Assembly (NCBI RefSeq): GCF_023347275.1
Contig: NZ_CP094468.1
Location: forward strand, 124,001-188,000
Length of the DNA: 64,000 nucleotides
From: Faecalibacterium sp. I3-3-89
GTDB lineage: Bacteria > Bacillota > Clostridia > Oscillospirales > Ruminococcaceae
Direction of reading: 5' to 3'
Shown: piece by piece, positions 49,365 to 57,692 of the stretch
How positions within the stretch are numbered: position 1 is the stretch's first letter
Layout of the letters: each line of letters opens with the position of its first letter
Translations under genes and position numbers: made by a program
The notes under the pieces: model-generated
The model's database searches: none
Told to the model about the DNA's origin: nothing
Seen by the model: only the letters and a program-made list of their open reading frames with translations

Positions 49365-51188
49365 TTACTTTTGTAATATTTCTTTTAGCTTTTTCTCAGT
49401 ACATCCAATGCATAGAATCTGTTGTGACTTAACTTTTTTATCTGAATAAATACTTGTGTTATTCCGTTCAATCAATATTGGAATTTTTATTTCTATAATA
49501 TGATTTCTTAGCCACACGTCGTCCTTTCCTTCTTGTTCCCAAAACGTTCCTATCGGAACACCTGCATCCTGTGCGAGTCTCGTCAGGTTATTAAATGTAT
49601 CCTCGTTGTCTTTGATTTCACTAAATCCAAATAGGCGATGAGCATTGTGAAGCAGATCTTTAAAACCAATGATTTCGTGTGCACCTTGATACAATATTTC
49701 CCACGTTGGTTGAGTCTCATGGTGATTCCATATCAAATCTTGATGCTTATCGATTATAGACTTAACACTATTATCCTGCCCTGTGAAGTCTCTATACAAT
49801 TTTTCAAATTCAACACTGGCCGCTTTAACCTCTTCCGTTGACCATTTTCCATCTTCAGCTTCTGATATTTTATCCTCAATGTTTTCCAATAAATTCATCC
49901 GTGAAATATCCGCAACATTTGAACCAAGCGATTTTAAAATTTTCAACATCAATCTCATGTCGCAAATATTGTCATTTGCCATTAAATTCAGAAGGCAATC
50001 CGCTGTTTCCTTCATGCTCTGAAGGACTCTAATATACATATCAGGCATGGGCCGATGTACCCGAAGCGCATGATTGATTTGCTCCATGAATTCATATATG
50101 AATTTTCGATCCCGTTCCGTTTTATTTTTTGAAACAATCGGAAGCTCACAAAAAGCAGGCATTGTCCATGAAAATTTTTCACGCAAAGGAACACTAATAC
50201 CATTTTCATAGTTAGGAAAAGCCGGAATCACGATATTATTAGCACACCATTTAGATGTATCAAAGAACATATCTACACAAGAAAAATAGTCTATTCCTTG
50301 AACGGTTTCATGATTTCGCTTAACCCACTGCATCAGCATTTGTGAAATTATATATTCCTGCTTATATGGTGTGTTGCCGCTTTGATTTATAAATGAGCAT
50401 GCCAAAATCAACGGATACATTTTAAGATACCGACAGATCACCTCATTCCACACTTCAAAATCTTTGTATTTTACCGTAAATCCCCACGTTTTTATCTCCA
50501 TGGGAGAATATAATGCCAATAATTTCAGTTCTTTGCTCAGATCTATTTTATTATCCTGGCTTTCACTCCAAATATATTGATATTCAGAATAATAATATTT
50601 TGAGGGATAATTACATTCCTGCCAAGCGAGAGGGAGCATTGTAGATAAGTACAGGCATGGAAATCCTGCTAAGCTGAATCTTTCATTACTCGAATATGCT
50701 CGCTTATTCATTGGAATATGAAACAATTCATTTGGATTACTTTTGATAGTCTGACTACGGCCATCTACAGCCCTAATTCTAAAGTATCGTCCCCCATTAG
50801 AACTTCCAAACAGTCTCATACATGTGAAGATTGTTTTTTCTCCAGCAGATACAAGAATTCTTCCATTCATCAAACTTATAAAAAGAGCCGGTCTCAAAAT
50901 TTCCATGACTTCATCGAATAGTTCTTGCGATACCTTATAATTCGATTCTTCATAGCTTTCGAAGACAGCAATTATTTTTGTACTTATCTCAGCGGCAACC
51001 CTTTTTGACTCATTTAATTTTTCATTAAATTCAGCTTTTTTATCGGCATCAAGATCACACTCATCACAATTGTCAAGAAGTGTTAGGTATTTACTTGCTT
51101 CCTCTTCGAATTTTTCACCAATGATAAATGCCTCACTAAAGTACCTTTTAGGAAGATCTATTTCATCTAAAAGTTGATTTATCTTCAT
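49365..51188 (-). CDS. RES-domain-like protein, long form
   Basis: 607 residues from ATG 51188. The part at about 120-260 fits the RES fold of NAD-degrading toxins: FTCMRLFGSSNGGRYFRIRA (Arg positions), NPNELFHIPMNKRAYSSNER, FSLAGFPCLYLSTMLPLAWQ with the conserved Ser/Tyr and Glu-containing end. An N-terminal helical domain (about 1-115) and a C-terminal region of about 330 residues are unassigned. AT-rich, between a helicase-nuclease gene (27 bp) and the zinc-ribbon gene. Likely an effector that depletes NAD on infection; inference from domain and context. Confidence 0.62.
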   Translation of the reverse strand: MKINQLLDEIDLPKRYFSEAFIIGEKFEEEASKYLTLLDNCDECDLDADKKAEFNEKLNESKRVAAEISTKIIAVFESYEESNYKVSQELFDEVMEILRPALFISLMNGRILVSAGEKTIFTCMRLFGSSNGGRYFRIRAVDGRSQTIKSNPNELFHIPMNKRAYSSNERFSLAGFPCLYLSTMLPLAWQECNYPSKYYYSEYQYIWSESQDNKIDLSKELKLLALYSPMEIKTWGFTVKYKDFEVWNEVICRYLKMYPLILACSFINQSGNTPYKQEYIISQMLMQWVKRNHETVQGIDYFSCVDMFFDTSKWCANNIVIPAFPNYENGISVPLREKFSWTMPAFCELPIVSKNKTERDRKFIYEFMEQINHALRVHRPMPDMYIRVLQSMKETADCLLNLMANDNICDMRLMLKILKSLGSNVADISRMNLLENIEDKISEAEDGKWSTEEVKAASVEFEKLYRDFTGQDNSVKSIIDKHQDLIWNHHETQPTWEILYQGAHEIIGFKDLLHNAHRLFGFSEIKDNEDTFNNLTRLAQDAGVPIGTFWEQEGKDDVWLRNHIIEIKIPILIERNNTSIYSDKKVKSQQILCIGCTEKKLKEILQK

Positions 51189-51227
51189 CGTTATCGCCAC
51201 CCCAAATCGATATTTTCTATACTAACT

Positions 51228-53480
51228 TCAAGAGATTCTCGTATAATACTTTTCCAGACTCTTATCGCAGACCCTTATGATATGCAGCCAATCTTCCTTC
51301 GTGAGCTTGCGGAAAATGATTGGGTTGACTTCAATGGTTTCCACATCCTTGCAGCGCATCAGGAAACGCATATCCTCAAACCGCTTGAACGGATTGGAAA
51401 GAACATTTTTCTCCACATCTTTCCGGGTGTATCCACCCTTCTGATAGATGCTGTTCGGCTTTTCTGCTATCATCCCATGCGCTTTACGATCTTCATAGAA
51501 GTCGATAAAATAATCCACAACATCCGGCAGAGCTACCCGACCGTTGCTGTCCATATACTCGTAGATTGCCTTGAGCAGCACCGGCTTATAGGAAAAGCTC
51601 ATATCCATTGTTTCGATGAACTTCATAAACTTGTCTGCCATATTCTGCGGCGTAATTAAATCCCAGCCATACTGTTTAGCGATATTTCGGATGCTTTCCT
51701 CCCGGAAATAGTGGAACATCCGCTTATCCCCAAACGGAATGGAAAGATCAGGCTTGATTTTTCCGTCTTTAATATAGCGTTCAACCGTTTCGGACTGAAC
51801 ATCGACCATGCGGACAAGCTCAATCTGCGAAATCATATCTTTGACGCTGTTCTGCCAGTTGAACAGGTCAATGATTTCATAGTCATCCACATCAATCGGA
51901 ACATCCAGCCATGCTTCGGGCTTCTCGCCTTTGAAAAGCATATCCTGATCCAATTTCCGTTTATTTTCCGGTGCCAGAACATAGGCCATCGGCTGATATT
52001 TGGCAATGTTCAACACACGATGCAGACTATACGGCATATTGAACATATTGGCGTTGTCTACGAAGTCGATGACAAGCAAGTCATCCTTGCCCGGACAACG
52101 GCGCGTACCACGGCCAAGCTGCTGTAGATAGATTGTTTTGGACATGGTCGGGCGCGCCATGAACAGCACCGTGGTATGCGGGCTGTCCCAGCCTTCGTTC
52201 AGAAGGTCGCAGGCACAAAGAACGTTGGTCGAGCCGGTTTCATAGTCCTTCAGGATTTTTTCCCGAACCTCAACACGATCCCGCCCGGAAACTGCTTCCG
52301 CCTTCACACCGTTGTCCCGCAGCAACTTTGCAATTTCGGCTGCATGGTCTACGCTGGCACAGAAGATTACTGTCTTTTTGCCGTTGACGTACTTTAGATA
52401 GGTGTCAACGATCAACTGGTTGCGTTCCGGGATGAACAGCTTGCTTTCCAGATCCTGCGAATTGTATTTGATACCGTTGATTCGCACATCGGTCAGGTCG
52501 ATGTTAGTCTTGACCCGGATGCAGCGAATCGGCACCAGTATGCCACGCTCCACAGCAGTTTTCAGATCCATTTTGTGGGCGACATTCTGGAACAGCTCCA
52601 GCATATCCTCGCCATCGCTGCGTTCCGGAGTGGCGGTCAGCCCCAGAATGAACTTTGGGTGGAAGTAGGTGAAAATTTTCTGATAAGTATTGGCCGCCGC
52701 ATGGTGACATTCGTCCACGATCAGGTAGTCAAAATCCGTAGGCGAGAACTTTTCCAGATCCTTGGAGATACTCTGCACCGTTGCAAAAATGACCGTCTGG
52801 GTCATATCCTTCTGGCTTCCGGTGTACTCTCCCAAGGTTGCTTCCGGCCAGACCTTGGCGAAGGTCTCTTTTGCCTGAGATGCCAGCTTCAGGCCGTTGA
52901 CCAGAAATAGTGTGCGCCCACCAACAGCCTTGGCATCCGTTGCTGCTGTGATAGTTTTGCCCACGCCGGTTGCATGGTACAGCAGCGCAATGGTCTTGCC
53001 GTCCTCTCGCATTTTCTGTAGGTTCTCGATAGCCTCCTGCTGGTAATCCCGAAGCTCGATGGTCTGCCCCATCTGAACCGGCAGGTCCGCTTCAAACACC
53101 TTGAACATGGGGCTGGTGCCCAGGAATGTGATCAGCTCATCCTTGACCTTTTCCGGCTGCTTTTCCAGCTGACTGTAAATCCAGCGGTAAACCTTCCAGT
53201 TATCATAAACCAGACTGTTCTGCTTCAGAAGGTCATCTGCATACTTGTTCTCGGAAACCTTACTTGGGTTGTGGTAAGTTTCTCCGTCGATCTCGATTGC
53301 AATTTTGGATTCAGGCGATTCCAACGCAAAGTCGATGTAGCGATGCCGACCATAGATATCAACACACGGATACTGAACCTGCAAATTTTCTGTTTTCTCC
53401 GGGCCGAATGCTTCACAGAACAGCTGAACAAACAGTTCTTCCGCACGGCTATTGACGCTGGTTGCTTTTAATGGTTCCAT
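51228..53480 (-). CDS. Nuclease-helicase: PD-(D/E)XK-like domain plus SF2 helicase
   Basis: About 750 residues from ATG 53480. N-terminal Vsr/DUF559-like nuclease segment (about 10-110): RYIDFALESPESKIAIEIDG, then YHNPSKV. SF2 helicase: Q-motif ELRDYQQEAIENL, Walker A YHATGVGKTITAA, DECHHAAANTYQKI, LGLTATPERSDGED, and motif VI QLGRGTRRCPGKDD. The C-terminal 250 residues are unassigned. Type III-like restriction helicases and phage-defence helicases share this plan. First gene of a three-gene minus-strand operon with RES and zinc-ribbon genes; divergent from the PLD-helicase gene. Confidence 0.83.
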   Translation of the reverse strand: MEPLKATSVNSRAEELFVQLFCEAFGPEKTENLQVQYPCVDIYGRHRYIDFALESPESKIAIEIDGETYHNPSKVSENKYADDLLKQNSLVYDNWKVYRWIYSQLEKQPEKVKDELITFLGTSPMFKVFEADLPVQMGQTIELRDYQQEAIENLQKMREDGKTIALLYHATGVGKTITAATDAKAVGGRTLFLVNGLKLASQAKETFAKVWPEATLGEYTGSQKDMTQTVIFATVQSISKDLEKFSPTDFDYLIVDECHHAAANTYQKIFTYFHPKFILGLTATPERSDGEDMLELFQNVAHKMDLKTAVERGILVPIRCIRVKTNIDLTDVRINGIKYNSQDLESKLFIPERNQLIVDTYLKYVNGKKTVIFCASVDHAAEIAKLLRDNGVKAEAVSGRDRVEVREKILKDYETGSTNVLCACDLLNEGWDSPHTTVLFMARPTMSKTIYLQQLGRGTRRCPGKDDLLVIDFVDNANMFNMPYSLHRVLNIAKYQPMAYVLAPENKRKLDQDMLFKGEKPEAWLDVPIDVDDYEIIDLFNWQNSVKDMISQIELVRMVDVQSETVERYIKDGKIKPDLSIPFGDKRMFHYFREESIRNIAKQYGWDLITPQNMADKFMKFIETMDMSFSYKPVLLKAIYEYMDSNGRVALPDVVDYFIDFYEDRKAHGMIAEKPNSIYQKGGYTRKDVEKNVLSNPFKRFEDMRFLMRCKDVETIEVNPIIFRKLTKEDWLHIIRVCDKSLEKYYTRIS

Positions 53481-53645
53481 AGAGCACACCTCTTTGGGTA
53501 TTTTGTAGAATCCGAATTCGTTATAAGTTCATTATAGAGCACTTTCTGACTTCTTTCCAGAGATTAGTACAGAAATATGTCAGCAGCCTGCCTGTTTATT
53601 GTGCTTTTTGAGTGGCTAAGCAATGTCTCATCCGTATTGTGAGCA

Positions 53646-53674
53646 TTGAATAGGGCTTTTGTCCGCGCTATAAT
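53646..53674 (+). promoter_or_regulatory. Promoter of the PLD-helicase/NUDIX operon
   Basis: TTGAAT (53646-53651), 17-bp spacer, TATAAT (53669-53674), then AAGGAAGTATCATC before the start at 53702. Confidence 0.7.
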
Positions 53675-53701
53675 AGAAGAAAACTGCAAGGAAGTATCAT
53701 C

Positions 53702-56700
53702 ATGCTTCACCCCGGACTGTACGAACAGGTCATTAACAATGCGCTGAACCGCGAGCTTTCGGAGGTTCCGGAAACCCGTAAATCCACTGCGCCCATCGAC
53801 ACGGCGGAAGCCTCTAAAGTGCTGGCGCAGTACCTGACCGAAGTGGTACAAAAAGGCCTCGACAACGTACAGGACAATGGCGGCGGCATCGAAGCACAGA
53901 TTGCTCTGGCAAACCAGATCGTAAGCACCATCCAGACTACCACCAAAGAACCTGACTTTGCCGCGCTGGGCGTTGACCAGCGTGCAGAGCAGCTTCTTGC
54001 GCTTTTACGGGAAAATGACCCCCGCCTTGCAACCGGAAAAGCGGCCAAAGACATCGAACGGCCGGAAACGTCTCTTGCGCAAAGCTCGTTGTTCACCGGT
54101 GCCATCCACGAGCCGCAGATGTACACTGAACTGAAAAAGGAGATCGTGTCTGCCGACCACATCGACATGCTGGTATCCTTCATCAAGTGGAGCGGTCTGC
54201 GCCTGCTTATGGACGAGCTACGACAGTTTACCCAGAACGGCGGAGAGCTGCGTATCATTACCACTTCCTACATGGGTGCCACCGATGTAAAGGCTATCGA
54301 AGAACTGCGCCAGCTGCCCAACACGAAAATCAAGGTCAGCTACGACACCAAGCGCACCCGACTCCACGCCAAGACGTATGTGTTCTACCGGGATACCGGT
54401 TTCACGACGGCCTATGTTGGCTCCTCCAACCTGTCCAACGCGGCCATTTCCAGCGGCTTGGAATGGAACGTGAAAGTGACCCGGAAAGATCTGCCGGAGA
54501 CCATCGATAAGATCGCCGCCACCTTTGAAAGCTACTGGAACGCCGGCGAGTTCGAGTACTACGATGAAGGTCAGCGGGAGCGCCTTGCGCGGGCCCTGAA
54601 AGCCGAAAAGTACAGCGAGACCGACCACGGTGGCATTTACACACTGGATATTCTGCCGTATTCCTACCAGCAGGAAATTCTGGACAAGCTGGAAGCGGAG
54701 CGCGCCGTGCGCGGGCACAACCGCAATCTGGTGGTTGCTGCCACCGGTACCGGCAAGACGGTCATCTCTGCGCTGGACTACAAGCGGTTCTGCAAACAGC
54801 ATCCCGGAAAGCCTTGCCGCCTGCTGTTCGTGGCGCATCGGGAAGAAATCCTGAAACAGAGCCTGTACACTTTCCGTGCCGTGTTGAAAGATGCCAATTT
54901 CGGCGAACTGTTGGTCGGCAATTACAAAGTGGACAGCATTGAACACCTGTTTATTTCCATCCAAACCTTCAACTCGCAGGATTTTACCGCCAAGACCGGG
55001 GCTGATTTCTACGATTATATCGTGGTGGACGAATTCCATCATGCAGCTGCACCCACCTATCAGAAGCTGTTGGAGTATTATCAGCCACAGATTTTGTTGG
55101 GCCTGACTGCCACACCGGAGCGTATGGACGGCAAGAGCATTCTGGATTATTTCGGTGGGCGCGTTGCCGCCGAGATTCGCCTGCCGGAAGCCATTGACCG
55201 GAAACTGCTGTGCCCGTTCCAATATTTCGGCGTGACCGATACGGCCGACCTGAGCAGTCTGAAATGGCGCACCGGCGGTTATGATAAGGCCGAACTGTCC
55301 AACCTGTACACCTTCAGCGGCATGGTAGCACAGCGCCGCGCTGACCTTGTGGTGAATTCTATCCTGAAATATGTCACCGATATTGACGAGGTAAAGGGTC
55401 TGGGCTTCTGCGTTTCCATCGAGCACGCCCGGTTCATGGCGCGCTACTTTAATACCCACGGCATTCCATCTATGGCACTGACCGGCGACTCTCCTGACGA
55501 GGAGCGCAACGCCGCCAAGCAGCGGCTGGTTTCTGGGGAGCTCCGTTTTCTCTTTGTGGTGGACATTTACAACGAGGGCGTGGATATCCCCGAGGTGAAC
55601 ACGGTGCTGTTCCTGCGTCCTACCGAGTCGCTGACCGTGTTTTTGCAGCAGTTGGGGCGCGGCTTACGTCTGGCAGAAAACAAGGATTGCCTGACCGTTC
55701 TGGATTTCATCGGGCAGGCCAACAAAAAGTATAATTTTGAGGAGAAATTCGCAGCACTGCTCTCGAACACCACCCGCAGCGTCAGCAGGGAGCTCAAAGA
55801 GGGCTTTGTCTCTGCACCTAAAGGCTGCTATATTCAGTTGGAGAAAATTGCTGCAAAGTATGTGCTGGATAATATCAGCTCCTCCTATGACCGCACCTCC
55901 GGGCTTGTGGCGCGGGCGGCTGCCTTCACAGAGGATACTGGTCTGCCCCTGACACTTGGGAACTTCCTCGACTACTATCATCTTGACCCGCGTGCAATTT
56001 ACAGCAAAAAGATCTGCTTCAGCAGGCTGTGCGTCCGTGCAGGGGCGGCATCCGATTTTACAGAACCTTTGGAAGAAACTATGACCAAAGCCTTTGCACG
56101 CTTTGCAGTCACAGATTCCCGCAGGTGGATCCGTTTTTTGCTGGAACTTCTGCCAAAGTTGGACAACACCGACTTTGCGGCTCTATCGCCAGTAGAGAAG
56201 CGGATGCTGCAGATGTTCTATGTGACCCTCTGGGGCAAAACTGCAGAAAGCTGGGAGGATGAAGAAGTTCTCGATAACCTGTATGCTCTCTCGGACAGTC
56301 CCGTTTTGCTGGGGGAGCTGCAGGCACTTTTGCAGTATCAATATGACCGCATCGATTTTATTGACGAGCCGGTGGATGTGGGCTTTGATTGTCCGCTGGA
56401 TTTGCACTGTACTTATACCCGTGACCAGCTGCTGGTGGCGCTGGACTTTTTGAAGCCTGCCACTGTCCGCGAGGGCGTGAAGTGGCTGCCGGAAAAACAG
56501 CTGGACGTATTCTTTGTGACCCTGAACAAAGCGGACAAGGATTACTCCCCCACCACCATGTACAAGGATTATTCCATCAACGAAAGCCTTTTCCACTGGC
56601 AGAGCCAGAGCACCACCGCCGAAAACTCTGCCACCGGGCAGCGCTACATCCATCACCGGGAAAAAGGAAGCCGGGTGCTGCTGTTCGTGCGCGAGTTCAA

Positions 56701-56860
56701 GGCAGAGGCCCGTTTTGGCGGTGCAGGAGCGTATACCTATCTGGGCACGGTGAACTATGTGAAACACGAGGGCTCCCGCCCCATGAATATCACATGGCGG
56801 CTGAACCGCCCAATCCCTGCAAAGTTTCTCAAAAAGACCAACAAGCTGGTGGTCGGTTAA
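53702..56860 (+). CDS. PLD nuclease - SF2 helicase - DUF3427 protein
   Basis: 1052 residues. An N-terminal helical part (1-110), a phospholipase-D-like nuclease (about 115-290) with the HxK motif in TRLHAKTYVFYRDTG and GSSNLSNAAISSG, an SF2 helicase (about 310-660) with AATGTGKTVISALDYKRF, VDEFHHAAAPTYQKLLEYY, LGLTATPERMDG and QLGRGLRLAENKDC, and a C-terminal DUF3427 region (about 700-1052) with YSINESLFHWQSQSTTAENS and a GTVNYVKHEGSRPMNI end. It is thought to act as a DNA-damage or defence nuclease-helicase. Divergent from the other nuclease-helicase operon, followed by a NUDIX gene 12 bp later. Confidence 0.9.
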   Translation: MLHPGLYEQVINNALNRELSEVPETRKSTAPIDTAEASKVLAQYLTEVVQKGLDNVQDNGGGIEAQIALANQIVSTIQTTTKEPDFAALGVDQRAEQLLALLRENDPRLATGKAAKDIERPETSLAQSSLFTGAIHEPQMYTELKKEIVSADHIDMLVSFIKWSGLRLLMDELRQFTQNGGELRIITTSYMGATDVKAIEELRQLPNTKIKVSYDTKRTRLHAKTYVFYRDTGFTTAYVGSSNLSNAAISSGLEWNVKVTRKDLPETIDKIAATFESYWNAGEFEYYDEGQRERLARALKAEKYSETDHGGIYTLDILPYSYQQEILDKLEAERAVRGHNRNLVVAATGTGKTVISALDYKRFCKQHPGKPCRLLFVAHREEILKQSLYTFRAVLKDANFGELLVGNYKVDSIEHLFISIQTFNSQDFTAKTGADFYDYIVVDEFHHAAAPTYQKLLEYYQPQILLGLTATPERMDGKSILDYFGGRVAAEIRLPEAIDRKLLCPFQYFGVTDTADLSSLKWRTGGYDKAELSNLYTFSGMVAQRRADLVVNSILKYVTDIDEVKGLGFCVSIEHARFMARYFNTHGIPSMALTGDSPDEERNAAKQRLVSGELRFLFVVDIYNEGVDIPEVNTVLFLRPTESLTVFLQQLGRGLRLAENKDCLTVLDFIGQANKKYNFEEKFAALLSNTTRSVSRELKEGFVSAPKGCYIQLEKIAAKYVLDNISSSYDRTSGLVARAAAFTEDTGLPLTLGNFLDYYHLDPRAIYSKKICFSRLCVRAGAASDFTEPLEETMTKAFARFAVTDSRRWIRFLLELLPKLDNTDFAALSPVEKRMLQMFYVTLWGKTAESWEDEEVLDNLYALSDSPVLLGELQALLQYQYDRIDFIDEPVDVGFDCPLDLHCTYTRDQLLVALDFLKPATVREGVKWLPEKQLDVFFVTLNKADKDYSPTTMYKDYSINESLFHWQSQSTTAENSATGQRYIHHREKGSRVLLFVREFKAEARFGGAGAYTYLGTVNYVKHEGSRPMNITWRLNRPIPAKFLKKTNKLVVG

Positions 56861-56872
56861 AAGGAGAATATC

Positions 56873-57274
56873 ATGAAGGTTGTTCGCGTTGTTGCAGCTG
56901 TGATCTGCGACGATATTCAGACGAAACATAAAATTTATGCCACCGCCCGCGGCTATGGCGACTACAAAGGCCAGTGGGAATTTCCGGGTGGTAAAATCGA
57001 GCCGGGAGAAACCGCACAGCAGGCGCTGAAACGAGAGATTGAGGAAGAGTTGGACACCGAAATTGCGGTACATGATAAAATCGGCACCATCGAATACGAC
57101 TATCCTGCATTTCATCTTTCGATGGACTGCTTCTGGTGCGAGGTCCTTTCTGGTGACCTTGTTCTGAAAGAAGCCGAAGCCGCGCGCTGGCTGACAAAAG
57201 ACGAACTGGATTCTGTACAGTGGCTCCCGGCTGACCAGACGATTCTGGAAAAAATCCGGGAGATGATGAAATAA
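56873..57274 (+). CDS. MutT-like NUDIX pyrophosphohydrolase
   Basis: 133 residues. The NUDIX box is complete: GGKIEPGETAQQALKREIEE EL, with the first Gly after WEFPGGK. It belongs to the 8-oxo-dGTP/CTP pyrophosphohydrolase group by length and by VAAVICDD near the start. The gene follows DUF3427 helicases in many genomes as far as I know, hinting at nucleotide-signal or damaged-nucleotide handling in the same system. Start has AAAGGAGAATATC upstream. Confidence 0.9.
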   Translation: MKVVRVVAAVICDDIQTKHKIYATARGYGDYKGQWEFPGGKIEPGETAQQALKREIEEELDTEIAVHDKIGTIEYDYPAFHLSMDCFWCEVLSGDLVLKEAEAARWLTKDELDSVQWLPADQTILEKIREMMK

Positions 57275-57294
57275 CTCTGTTGCTCCAAGTTGCA

Positions 57295-57609
57295 TCTGCA
57301 AGCAGTGCCTCTGTATATACAAAGGCTCAAACACGCATGGCATTGCAAATTTGCCGTGCGTATTCTGCTTGTTGGGATGCAGTCCCAATCCCTGTGAACA
57401 TCACGGAACCGTGATGGCTGTGCACTCTTACAGAGTGCTGAAAGAGCGTTTTGCAGAAACGCGAAGCCTGCATCGGCACGATGCAGAACAACAGGTTTGG
57501 GCTGTGCCCAACAAGCTCTTGCAAGGCAAGGGGCTTTGTATATACAAAGACATTGCTTGCAAGAGAGCTTCGGCGTACCAGAATGGTACCACGAAGCACT
57601 GCTTGCAGA
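57295..57609. ncRNA. Multi-hairpin element closed by a 14-bp inverted repeat
   Basis: Terminal arms TCTGCAAGCAGTGC (57295-57308) and GCACTGCTTGCAGA (57596-57609) are exact inverted copies. Inside, in order: 57334-57360 (9 bp, one G-U), 57372-57388 (TTGGGA), 57399-57416 (CATCACGG), 57422-57438 (GCACTCT), 57446-57462 (GCGTTT), 57468-57486 (CTGCATCG), 57497-57511 (TTGGGC), 57518-57530 (CTTGC), 57534-57549 (CTTTGTAT), 57567-57597 (GCTTCG outer, GTACCA inner). Nearly every base lies in or beside a helix. It could be a structured RNA or a folded-DNA element. A long open frame runs through it, but the hairpins explain the sequence better than coding. Confidence 0.7.
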
Positions 57610-57629
57610 AGCCATTGCATCCATCTGAA

Positions 57630-57658
57630 TTGTCAATTCCGCTCGCAGCTGTTATACT
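57630..57658 (+). promoter_or_regulatory. Promoter of the radical SAM operon (captured from an esterase gene)
   Basis: TTGTCA (57630-57635), 17-bp spacer, TATACT (57653-57658), then TTTTTCAGGAGGCAGTTGCC and GTG at 57693. The block from the -10 to codon 9 parallels 41491-41557. Confidence 0.75.
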
Positions 57659-57692
57659 GGACTCATCAAAAATTTTTCAGGAGGCAGTTGCC

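Noticed and set aside
57351..57692. N-terminal extension of the radical SAM protein through the hairpin element
   Set aside because: The GTG at 57693 has an AGGAGG site and a promoter just upstream, and the extension is composed of palindromes rather than protein-like sequence.
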